The notes under the pieces were generated by a model. The model saw only the letters and a list, made by a program, of their open reading frames with translations, did not search any database and was not told where the DNA came from. Positions 47,261-58,136 of a DNA stretch of 64,000 nt are shown in pieces. Made by a program: the position numbers and the translations under genes. Every line of letters begins with the position of its first letter. The first letter of the stretch is position 1. The stretch spans positions 41,637,218 to 41,701,217 of the forward strand of contig OY987263.1 of the NCBI GenBank assembly GCA_963920665.1, in the 5' to 3' direction. The DNA comes from Straminergon stramineum. Lineage: Eukaryota; Streptophyta; Bryopsida; Hypnales; Calliergonaceae.

Positions 47261-49188
47261 AAAAAAAATACTTTTTCAAGAAAAAAAAATTCGAAATTGG
47301 TTTAGAGGATTTATCTACATGCGGAAAGCTTTTGAATCATTCCATTTTTATTAATGAAATGAAATTTATGAGGAGTTTTTGTTTGTAGACACTTATAGAA
47401 TCTCTACTCTAAAATAAACTTTGAAGTCCTTTATTTAACTCAATTTTTAATATTTTGGGAAAAAAAATTGAATCCTTGAATGGAGATTGTTTATTACAAC
47501 ACTATAACCATTTGAATTGGCATTTTTCAATTCCATAACTAAATTCTTAAGAATTTAGTATTTTGAAGGATACTCTACTTCTTTTTACTTACTATTTTTT
47601 TCAAGCATGAATATGAAATATTCTTTGTTGAATTTTTTATATGTATTTCCAACTCATTTCTTCAACATTTTTTGGAGAGAAACAAGTTGTAGGATCAATA
47701 CATCTTTGTGTAAGAAGTTTGAAAGATGAAACCCAACCATTTGGAAAGAGTTGAAAATACATTAGAAGGGACTTCAACCCTCTAGAAGCTTGTGAGTTCC
47801 CAAAGTTCTTGAGTAATGGAGAATGTTGCCACAACAACAATGTAATGTGGCAGTGACACTACCACGTTAGATAATAATTTTTAATTAATATTTTTTTTTT
47901 AAAATTAAATTCATTTTCTTAAAAAAATCCTAAACTTTTCTAAACTTTTTTTAAATTAATTTTTTTTAAACTTTTAAACTTTTTTTAAATTTAAAAAAAA
48001 ATTAATAGAAATTTTTTATTAATTTTTATTTTGGACAACAGAGGTTGGTTCCCAATACATGGAACGAGCCTAAAACAATCTTTCTATGCCCTCAAATCAC
48101 CTTTTACAATTCCAAAGTTGTTTATCAACTAGCTCATTATCTTGTGACATATCCACCAACTTGGACACCACTCCTACATCTCATCCCACAAGCATTTGAC
48201 TACTTCATCACCACTCATCTAACACCTTCTTGCACTTAGTAAAAAATGGAAACAAAATATGCAACCAACCTTAGGCTGGGACTCTCACGTACTCATGTCA
48301 CAATGAGTGAAACAAAAATGGAAGGAATCCTCCTTACATGAATTGGCCAACAGTTGCCAGACCACCCAACATGATACCCTTTCCTTCTCGAAAAATCCTT
48401 TCAAATCCCATCACAATTCCTTTTGAGTTCACATTAACACCAAATTGAATTATCACATCACTTACATTCAATTCATACTTAGCTATCAACTAATCAATCA
48501 AAATGAGCCAAAAAGCAGTCCAAATTGGAAACTAGCAATTTAAACAATCTACCAGCAAATCTATAATTCTTTAACATTTGTATAATATAGACTATGATAA
48601 TTTTGTTTTTCAAATATTTTACAACTCACAATATAAATGTATGTTTTACCTCAAAGAATAAGCTTTTCAATTAAAAAAAATGACCCTTCAAAAATGATTT
48701 CAACAAATAAGCAAAATAAAAATCTTTTCAAAATCACTATAATTCGAATTTTTTTTTCTTTTTGACACAAGCCTGAACAATACACTGCAATGGAGAGTAG
48801 AGAGGTTGATTTCATGCTAGATAAGCTAACTTATCACCCCCCAATATTGAACCTTGCAACTACACCATTTGGTTTGGGTACCTTTCTACCATCATCTAGT
48901 AGTTAATTTAGGGTCATCTTAGATGAGAAATATCCATCTGTATGGAATGAAGATATTGTAGTTAGCTACCCAAATTATTTTTTGAATTTTGAATTTTTTG
49001 AATTTAGTGCTAAAATTTTATTTTGAAGTGCCAAGTCTTAGTCTTAGACTTGAATTAAAGATTCAGCTTTAAACTATTGAACTTACTATCCGAATACAAT
49101 AATAGAGATGTCTGTCACATAGATAGGGAAATAACTCATGAGATGACCACATGACACTAGTAGAAAACATGTCTCAATACATCAACCA
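47261..49188. other. AT-rich intergenic sequence with a low-complexity tract
   Basis: 47870-48030 is almost pure A/T with tttaaattaa and aaacttttt runs capable of self-pairing. It is preceded by gtggcagtgacactaccac, a palindrome-like motif (47846-47865). A 64-codon frame at 48045-48239 has no domain. No gene. Confidence 0.5.
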
Positions 49189-50428
49189 TTAACCCCTCAC
49201 CGCCGAAGGCCCAAACGGCTCTAAAAATAGCACTCCTTTTGAAGTGTTACAAATATAAATTTTAATAAGTTATAGAGATCTCAACTGTACGATCTTGTAG
49301 TGCACTTGTTGTAGATGGCTTGCAACAAATTTGGTGTCATTTGACCGCAAAGATTGAAAGATTATAATGTTTTAGTGTTGAAAAAGGATGCTGAAATTTT
49401 CCCAAAAACACATTTGGAGGCGAAATTTGGTTTCTAAATCTACTCAAATGAAAAAAAACTTTAGACTAATAAGTGATTCAAAATTAGCATACAAACACAT
49501 TGATAAAAAAAAATATATCATTTCATTGACATAGTGTGTCTGCAAAATGCATTAGAGGAGTTTTGGGGGGTCTGGAGGGCCATTTTCGAGCCTATTCTTG
49601 ACGTTGTTCCCCTAGCAGTCCGGGAACAGCCACTGTCAGATTTTATTTTTTATTTTTATTTAAATTTTAAAATGTTAAAGAAAGTTGAAAAAAAAGTTGA
49701 AAAAAAGTGACGTGGTAGTTGTTGTGCCATGTTGGGCAGCTGCTGTGGGGCAAATCCCAGGGTTTGAGAACTCAGGGGAACCCACAGCCCTCTAGACCCC
49801 CCAAAACTCCTCTAATGGCTTTGAAATGTCAAAAAACAGCAAGAAAAGTTGCAAAAAACACATCAAAAACTAAACCTCCTCCTACTAAAATGCTTCTCAG
49901 TCACTCATAACTTCTTAGATGGATATGAAATATTGTACAAACAAACTAGACAAGTATGCACAACTTTTACAAAAAAAATTATTGGAAACAAACATTGTAT
50001 GAAGAAGAAACAAGCCGCCAAAGTTCACTCTAATTCAAAAATGTCGGGATTTTGAACTTCGAATTGCTCCCAAACACTCAAAACAACTTGGATTGGCATG
50101 AAAATTCTATCAAAGTAACTAGACTTCAAGGGAAACACAACTCAGCAAATTTTCTTGAAAACGAACTTTGGATGAAGGAGATACAAGCCCCCGAAGTTGC
50201 AGCCATCAAATGCAGTTTGATAAACTTGAATGGAACTTGTGAACTTTGATTGGCTTCCAAAAATTCAGTACATCTTGGATTGATTAGAAAAATTTACCAC
50301 ACAAACTAGAAGAGAGAGCACAACTTTTCCAACAAGTTTTATTGGATTCGGACATTTGATGCAAAAGTTACAGAACTTTGAATTTGACCTGAGGACACTT
50401 TTTGTCCCCTTCGGTAGTGAGGGGTTAA
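49189..50428. mobile_element. TTAA-family (piggyBac-like) element, 1,232 bp, with a nested MITE
   Basis: TTAA at 49189-49192, then CCCCTCACCGCCGAAGG. The right end ccttcggtagtgagggg is followed by TTAA at 50425-50428. Reversed, it is CCCCTCACTACCGAAGG, matching the left at 15 of 17. Without the nested 266-bp MITE the element is about 966 bp. Frames at 49719-50249 are artefacts. This is the best-preserved family member by its ends. Confidence 0.78.
49551..49816. mobile_element. 266-bp MITE nested in the TTAA element
   Basis: The left end ATTAGAGGAGTTTTGGGGGG is matched exactly by the inverse at the right end (49797-49816). The similarity continues as TCTGGAGGGCC versus TCTAGAGGGCT. Inside are a T/A-rich tract and two GC-rich arms (gggaacagccactgtcag; gtgacgtggtag). 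The target duplication is unclear and could be TA inside the palindromic ATTA...TAAT. Confidence 0.8.
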
Positions 50429-50609
50429 GATCCGCATTGAATCTAGCAAAAAATTCATGTAAAAATTAGAAATATTCAATCTAAAATTAATTTTGGAATT
50501 TTTGGCTTTATTAATAAATATTGGTGGAGTAGTAGATCCAAATGTATGGATATGATCTATAAATCATGTTTTACAACTTTTGATTCAAAGTCTCCATTAA
50601 ATTATTGTT

Positions 50610-51560
50610 CAAACTAAATTGCATTCTATAGTACATCTTCACAATTTTGGAAATTTAAACTACCTCATGGTCCTTAAACCCTAAAATTCTTTCATGTTTG
50701 CACGTCCAAAACTGATCAAAATACTCATCTCTAAAGCAAGGTCAAGATCTTCATCAATATTTATCTTTTAACAAATCCAACATTATAATAATTTGGGTAA
50801 TTTGCTCAAGCACATTGTCCCAAACTTTAGAGTGAATATCTCTATCAATTGCAAGGCAATGTGATTGAACTTCAAATTTTAGAAAAAAACAAGTATGTCC
50901 TATAACTTGCACATTTTGTCCATATGTTGGAAAATGTGTTGAAAACATATGTAAAAAATTTTAACCAAAGAAACTTTTATATTTGTTTTTAAAAAAATTG
51001 TACAGTGGTAGATGTTATTTAAACTAATATACCGATAACTTTTGGAAGAATTTGAGAATTATTAATTCTAATGGTGAGAATATTCTATTCAATAATCTAA
51101 TCTATTTCATTTTTATTTAAATTTAAATTTAATTTTTTTCAAAATTGATAGCAAAATATGACTTTATAAGTTTTTTCTACCTCCATTGCCCACAAAATAA
51201 AACTTGTCATAACTTTTACCTCATTATTTGGATTTGAATGTTTCAAATGTTGTTGAATAGGTGTCAATCTATAAAATCCCCCCCCCCAAAAAAAAGAACT
51301 AATGTTCTTATAGAATGTATAAATAGTATTTGCTGCCCATTTTGACATTGAAATTGAAAAAATTCCTTCTAATTTTTTCAATTTATCAAAATGATGTGAA
51401 ACAAAGATTTATACATATATTATGATGAATAACATCCATTATAAAAATTCATGCAAAAATTACAAATTATGAAGTCAATAAAGGTTGTTGGAGTTATCAA
51501 AAAGTTCAAAGTGAGCTTCTTGGTCCTTTGGGGGGTAAGGCTAGTCAAGGTACAAACATT
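50610..51560. repeat. dispersed repeat, copy 2 (pair of 22160-23130)
   Basis: Matches 22160-23130 in order and orientation. It contains a C-tract followed by an A-tract (ccccccccc-aaaaaaaa) at 51279-51296, absent from the other copy. Confidence 0.6.
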
Positions 51561-51981
51561 CATGATCAAATATGCCTAAGTATCAACACCAAAAATATGT
51601 GCATAAATGGTGACAAAAAACAAGGTAAATTGTTAGTGAAAAAAGCCATTCAAAGAAATCATTATATGTGTCATTATTGAAATTTACCGTTTGGTTGCTC
51701 TTAGTATTCTTCCAATATATATTGTATGCACTATACTTGATTTATGTATGACCCTACTATCACTTATGACATAAACTTTCTTTTGGCATAAACTCTAGAA
51801 GTAAACATATCGATCTCCAATTTAGACCAAAGTTCTCAAATTCTGCTTTAGTACACCTTTTCTTCTATTTGCTAGAAACACATATGATTTCCTCACTCAA
51901 ACTTTAGTTAGTTTTTATTAGATTGCAACTAGTGGCAATTATGGATGCACAAAACTTAGTGTATTGTATGTTCTTGCTAGT
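51561..51981. other. AT-rich intergenic sequence
   Basis: Nothing recognisable. Confidence 0.5.
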
Positions 51982-52473
51982 TTAACCCCTAAAGGACCAA
52001 GGCACATTTTGGGTACAAATTGTAGAAAACTACCACTTTTCAAGGCAATGAGAAAAAAAATTCAACCATAAAAATTTGTATGAGATCACTAGGGAAATCC
52101 ATGGAAATTTTTTCAAAAACTTGGCAGCTTAGATTGAAAGATTATAATGTTTGGAGTTAGAAAAAAAAATTATAATCTTGCACACTATGTCCCAAAAACT
52201 TTAACTCCTCTAAAGTGAGATTTTAAAACTATATATGATTAATTTTTTTGACATTTGCATCTTGTATCATTTAAGTTACATACTTGCCAAATTTCAAAAT
52301 TATAGGAGGAATTTAGTACATGCTATCAAAATTGCCCTAGCTACCCCAAAAGTTCAAGGTAGTATAACTTTTGATTTGGGCACCTCATAAAGAAAATGAT
52401 ATTCCCACATCATAAATACCTACCTAAAATCACCTACATACATTCAACAATCATTTGGCCCTTTAGGGGTTAA
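51982..52473. mobile_element. TTAA-family (piggyBac-like) element, 484 bp plus target sites
   Basis: TTAA at 51982-51985, then CCCCTAAAGGACC. The right end ggccctttagggg is followed by TTAA at 52470-52473. Reversed, the right end reads CCCCTAAAGGGCC, matching at 12 of 13. Interior sequence is shared with 1-255, with 52860-53110 and partly with 43230-43330. Non-coding MITE-like size. Confidence 0.78.
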
Positions 52474-53130
52474 CAATACATTGAAAAATATGCTCAAGTT
52501 GACATTCCAAATCCAAAAATTATCATTCTTGATGACTATACGCCAAGGTGAACTTACATTACATATATTCTAAAGAACCACACTCTTTTGGGGAAATTTT
52601 TTGTCAAAAGTGGTCACTTTTTTGTACCTTGAAATAAAATGAAACAAAAAACTTTTGAAATTCAATTGCATTATATTGTAGCAAACTATAACCATGGAAG
52701 TACATAGAAAAATATTCATGAATTTTTACTCCGCAGATTGCAGAATTGTAGTGTTTGAATTTTTTTTTAAATCTTCATGCCAACCTAAGAGGTTCCATAG
52801 CCTCTTTACTCTTCTTGAAGTGAGATTTCTACAGTAAGAATATATTATTTTTACAAATAAACCGTATGTCATGTTAGTTACATACTTGCCAAATTTGAAA
52901 TGAAACAAAGGGATTAATACAAATTGCCCCATCTACCCAAGAAACATTTGGGCATCAATTCATTACTTTTGATGCATGCATCCAATCAACAAATTTGTTC
53001 ATTGCTTTGAAAGGGATCCACACCCACTCCTAGTACCAAAATTTCAGAAAGATTCATTCAAAATTGACTATTTTTTTCCCCATAGAAACCTACCCAATTT
53101 TTCCACAGATATTTTGGCCTTTTGGAGGTA
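52474..53130. mobile_element. decayed TTAA-family copy, right half
   Basis: From about 52590 the sequence follows the interior of 51982-52473 (gtggtcactttt, cagattgcagaattgtagtgttt, ttagttacatacttgccaaattt). It ends ggccttttggagg-TAAG at 53117-53130, a decayed version of ggccctttagggg-TTAA. The left end is not found. Confidence 0.5.
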
Positions 53131-54389
53131 AGCATTGGTAATGAAATTAAATCTCCATATCATATGAGAGACCATTTTTGTGATATTACAAGGTTTCAGC
53201 ATGAGTGTACGTCTGCTTTCACTGCCAGTCTGTACGCCTTTTTGGAGTATAATAATGTAAATTGATTTAAACGCATTCGAGTTCGTACAGTACAACCCAA
53301 AACATCTGCAAAGATGGCCCAGTACGTTACGCAACTTAGACTACATCCTTCATAGCTTAATGATGTGCTTCCCGTTGTCAGCAAGCAAGCGCAAAGCCAA
53401 GCCAAGCCAAGCATTCATAGAATCATCATAATCCCACCATGTTACCACCTGAAAATTTCCTTGAACAAGCCCATCAATTGAATGGATCAATTGAATGGAT
53501 CAATTGAATGGATGGAGTGAAACAAATGAGACGCTGAGCGACAATTGACTCAATAGAAAGTAGTATGACTCACGTGATGAGTAAGGTAAAGTAGAACCTT
53601 TTATGAAGTGCGTGTATTCATTTTGAAGACCCCCTCAAAAAAAGTGCAATTGGTATGGGTTCATGATGTCAAGTATGGTTTTCAAGGTAGATTTGTCATC
53701 ATTCCATTGGATAGTAAGAAAAGTGTTAGAACTTAGACCCTCTTTCTATACCCTTAGATCTGCAAAAAGTATAGATATGGACGTTTGTAATGAACTATTA
53801 GACTTGACATTATGTCTTGTAATGCTCTCAGGTCTTTTGGTTCTCAAGCATTCCATCTAGTATAAAATTCTCACGGCATGAAGAAGGTAGGCAGATCAAA
53901 AAATCACACCGAGACGGCCCAATTGCAGGTAGGTTGGTCCCTTGCTAGTTCTAGACCGAATTGCATGCACTCCGTTGTTGCATCCTTGTGTAGAAAAAAA
54001 TTGGAAAGGGTTGGCATCATGAAAACTTAAAGGTGGAATTTGGATTGAATGAGTTGAAATTGGATTGGAAAGTTTGAAGTCTATGACTTCAATGAACACG
54101 ACCATGTAGATTCTATACATGGTAAACGAAGGTTCATTAATTCTTTCACAATCTTAAGGAATTTTTTTGCAATCATCATTGCAACTGAGTAGGAGAGCTA
54201 GATCAAAATCCAAATAGATGAGAATAGTCACCCCTTTAGAGACAACAATGGAAACATTAATGTGCCCTTTTCTTCCTCAAAAGAAATTGACCAAATTACA
54301 AGTGAAGTTTCTCTAATTTGCCATTCTTTTGCAAAATGAATTGTAAATCCAATCAACCTAAGTATGCACAACAACAAAAGGGATAACTA
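53131..54389. other. intergenic sequence, partly moderate GC
   Basis: 53190-53420 has higher GC and short tandem motifs (AAGCC three times around 53395-53410). An open frame at 53663-53860 and an antisense frame at 53896-54120 lack recognisable domains. No gene called. Confidence 0.45.
53475..53513. repeat. exact 13-bp tandem repeat, 3 copies
   Basis: CAATTGAATGGAT is repeated three times without mismatch. Confidence 0.9.
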
Positions 54390-54957
54390 TGGGTCATGAT
54401 CCTACTTGGACCCTAAAGACCCAAGGGGGTAGGACAAAATACAAGTGTGTTATAAAAATAAAATAAAATTTAAAAAAATGGGCAATGATTGAAATGTCAT
54501 TGGGTGGAGAAGTTCATAAATATTATGGCCTATAGGAATATTTTCAAATATGTAAGTAAGACCTTGAACCTAAAGTTCTTGACATTCAAAATGGATTTTA
54601 TTAAGTATATGAACAATATCTATTATTTCTAGATTTGCGATCTTTTTTAATAAATTTTTGTGCCATGTGCATCATTTTAGACTTTGTTTTGTGGTATTTG
54701 ATCATGCATTGTAAAATTTAATAGGATTGTATGACTCCTTGGGTCCCAAAAAATCCCAAGGGGGCTGAAAGAGAACTCTAGGACCAAAAAAAACACCATC
54801 CTATTTGGTTACCAAATTATTGAAAAACATTGTATTTGGTTGCAGTAATTCATTTATACAAGAGTAGATTGAAATTATTAAAAATTAAAGTAGATGATTT
54901 CACATGGTTCCAAAAGGGAGTATTTCCATGGTCACCAATTCGTCCTTCAAGGGTTAA
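54390..54957. mobile_element. TTAA-family right end plus palindromic repeats, boundaries unclear
   Basis: A right-type end cgtccttcaaggg with TTAA lies at 54941-54957. Inside are two related palindromes, cctacttggaccc...ccaagggggtagg at 54403-54435 and ccttgggtccc...cccaaggggg at 54738-54763. No left end was identified. Confidence 0.35.
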
Positions 54958-55025
54958 AGAAGAAAGTTGTGAATTGTCATGGTGCCTCTTGCCAAAGTGT
55001 TATTTGAAATTGATTGAGGTTGCTT

Positions 55026-55260
55026 TTAATCCGTGAAGCGCCAAACCAAGTTTTTTGGCAACATAGTGATTATGGACAGCTCATTGCAAATGGATTTTTA
55101 ATTTTTTTTCTTCAAAATTTTCACACAACTTGGGGCAATTTTCATTTTCATAAAATTTAGGCATTAGAGTAACGATTCTTTCAAATATTTGCCTTTCATT
55201 TGGAACTCTTCAATCCTCTTTCATTTTGTATTTTGAAATTAAATACTCTAAGTATATCTT
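55026..55260. mobile_element. TTAA-family left end, partner end not found
   Basis: TTAA at 55026-55029, then TCCGTGAAGCGCCAAACC, followed by about 110 bp shared with 47060-47160. Confidence 0.45.
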
Positions 55261-55267
55261 AGGAAAA

Positions 55268-55296
55268 ATAAATAAATAAATAAATAAATAAATATA
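55268..55296. repeat. (AAAT)n microsatellite
   Basis: About six uninterrupted copies of aaat. Confidence 0.85.
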
Positions 55297-55601
55297 TAAT
55301 TGAACAATTGTCACATGTCAAATTGTGAGTACAAGACTTGATTTGTCCTTATGAAGCAATTCATTTTACACATTCCAAATGTATATTAAGAATATATGAG
55401 ATTTAATTATAAATTAGTTAGAATTTGGTCTACAATTGCAAAAGAATTTCAAAATGTGGTCCTAACAATTTATGCATAGTAGTCTAGCACTTGGTCTTGA
55501 GTTGAGCTCTAAATTCGCAATTCTTGTTTAGAGTTATAATCCTTTATTTGACATGACACATACTCTTAAGTTTTCTATGGTGGAAGTAGAACTAGGAGGA
55601 T

Positions 55602-55842
55602 TGCTATTATGTGAGTATAGGAGTGTGAGCCCGTGAGCCTATAATACTACACATCTATGTTATAGGTGTATATACCACAGAAATCATCTATGATTATAGT
55701 ATATATATGTTATATATACCCATATTATAGGTGTTTATGATACATTCATACACCTTCTATAGTGTGGGGTATCTATATTGTAGGTACCTATAATGTAGGC
55801 TTAATGCTCACAAGCTCGCATTCTTAGACTCACATACTAGCA
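55602..55842. mobile_element. 241-bp MITE with TGCTATTATGTGAG ends, copy 2
   Basis: Left TGCTATTATGTGAG and reversed right TGCTAGTATGTGAG differ at one base in 14. The interior has short palindromes such as gttatatataac-type and ggtacctataatgtagg. The pair is at 45840-46065. Confidence 0.65.
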
Positions 55843-56510
55843 CCGTTGGCAAAACTAGAGACAAACTTCAAAAGAGCTCCAATTTGGACCAAAAAGGAGT
55901 TTGATCTACACTTTTATATTTTTTGCTATTCAAAGGGATTCCCACCATGTTTCATAGTACTTTAAGATTCACTCTAATACATCATGTATCTATCTAATTG
56001 AACAACTATTACACGTCAAATTGTGAACATATATCATAAGATATGTAACAAAACCTCATTTGTCCTATAAAACAATGCAATCAATAAAATTTTGAAAGTT
56101 TCTTATAAAAATATTGTAGAAAAGATTCAATTTATTTTTGAGACAGATTAGGCAATGAAACTAGGGCTATGTGAGATTTTGAGAGATTTCACTTATAATA
56201 AGACTTAATTATGAAAATTTCATCTTCTAAAAGTTGGCATTCATAAAAATAAGTTTTGGCAATATTTTGAATTTAGAGAATGTCTTTAACATTGCAATTT
56301 TGTATAGTATGACATCCTCCAAAGAAGGCGTCCCACCACATGAAGGCATTGCTTCAAGGCTAAGGGTAAGATCCTTTACATGGTAGAGTATATGCATAGG
56401 GAGAGTGTTCCAATATGTTAGACGTTGGACAAGCAACCAACTCACAATTTTTTTGAAAAATATAGAATCAAATATTTCTTTATTGTGCCCGACTCTTTGA
56501 GCATATTTTC
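55843..56510. other. AT-rich intergenic sequence
   Basis: A 112-codon minus-strand frame (56227-56565) has no domain. Parts resemble TTAA-family interiors. No gene. Confidence 0.45.
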
Positions 56511-57165
56511 CAAATTTCAAGGCCAAAAGATCAATTAAAAAAAGATATTCACAATCTACCAACATGTGTTGTTGTGAGAAACAATCATGGAAACCATTTC
56601 ACTACTGCCAACTTTGACACCCTCCTAAAGGCTGAAAATTGCCTATTTACTATGAAATTTTTGTCACAAAATGATTTATATATTAGTAACATGTGCAACA
56701 AATTTCAAGGCCATAAAAGTCATATAAAAAAAGATATTCAAAATCTACCAACATGTATAGCTATGAAAAAACATTTCACTACTGCCAACTTTGACACCCT
56801 TCCAAGGGCTAAAATTTTTCTTATTTACTATGAAATTTTTGTCACAAGGTCTTCTCTATACTAATAACATGCGTGCCAAATTTTAAGGTCAAAATATTTA
56901 TATAAAAAAAAATATCCACAATCTATCAAAATGTATAGTGGGAAATAATGGGGGAAACCATTTTTTCATAGCTACACATGTTGGTAGATTTTGAATATCT
57001 TTTTTTTGGTGAATATGTTGGCCTTCAAACTTGGTTCACATGTTGTTTCCAAAAAACCCAACTTGGTTCACATATTATTAACATAGAGATGATCTTGTAA
57101 AAAAAAATTCATGGTAAAATACCAATTTCAACCCTCAGGAGCTTGTCAAAGTTGGCAGATGTGTA
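56511..57165. repeat. tandem-plus-inverted foldback array
   Basis: Three direct copies of a 175-190-bp unit begin with c(c)aaattt(c/t)aagg at about 56510, 56699 and 56874. Each contains aagatattcacaatctacc or a variant and actgccaactttgacaccct in the first two. This is followed by an inverted segment: acatgttggtagattttgaatatct (56976-57000) and gtcaaagttggcag (57144-57158). These are the reverse of the direct-copy motifs. The arrangement can fold into alternative hairpins. Confidence 0.7.
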
Positions 57166-57489
57166 ATTTCCTTCACTGTGAAATTCAAAAACGTCATTTT
57201 GATTGTCACCCCACTGTACAATATATAGAAGAATGAATGTCGGCTGAAATAATTGGATGATATTTCTTCCGGATGGATTCGTGACGGATTTTGTGACACC
57301 AGCCTTGACAGGGGTCGTGACACTGTATACTTCAAAATATAATAGATAATAGATAGGAATTAGCGAAAATATGGATCTGTTTTCACCAGCCAGTCATTCT
57401 CCTCCACGTGAGCACTTCCTAAATACAATACCGTATAGGCATATTTTGGACGCGAGAACACGGACGCACGCGGCATTCAATACTGTTCA
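57166..57489. other. intergenic transition
   Basis: AT-rich sequence giving way to GC-rich sequence at about 57400. Nothing recognised. Confidence 0.45.
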
Positions 57490-58136
57490 GGTACAACCCA
57501 GTACCGTACTTGGTCAAGGGTTCACGACCTTCCTCGTACCATGGTCATAGGTGCAGTCCAGATCCCGGTCACGGATGCCCGTGGCAGCATCTTCTGGCAC
57601 CTCGGGACCGTGGCCTCGGGACGGGCCCCCGTCGTCCGTCTGCTGGCTGGTCCTTGCTCCCTGAGTTGCTGCCTCCCCTGAGAGTCCCCTGCTTGCTGAC
57701 TCCCGTCCCCAAATCCCTCCAACGACCGCCTTAGCCTCCGCGACAATTGCGTTGCGCTCTCCGCAGTTTTGCCAGAAGCCCCCTGTAGTAAAAAAACAAA
57801 CAAACACGAAGCGACTGATGCCACCCCATGGTTACTATTTGCTTCCCTTCTGGCGTCTGCTGCATGAATAATCCGCCTCGGCTCCGCGCTCCCGATTTGC
57901 GCGCTTTTTTTTTTATCCCCTGCTTTCCAGTACCCTCCCTGGCCCGGCCCTGCCGTGCGGCCTTTCTGTTCTCTTTCCCGTTTAGATTCACTACGGGATT
58001 CATTCGCATTTGTCCCGCCGTCGAGTGTGAAGTTTTTGATGTTGACGTTGCGAGGGTCGTCGTCGTCGTTGTTGCGGGGTTTTGGTGACTCGGAAGGAGC
58101 TGGAATGGAGATGAATCAGTTGTGTTGGAGAGGAGA
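57490..58136 (+). promoter_or_regulatory. CpG-rich promoter and first leader exon of the PSI1-like gene
   Basis: A strongly GC-rich block with several overlapping open frames on both strands (up to 189 codons, minus strand). These are best explained by composition. No TATA box is evident. The first leader exon probably ends at the donor gaga|GTAAGT at 58136/58137. Confidence 0.4.
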
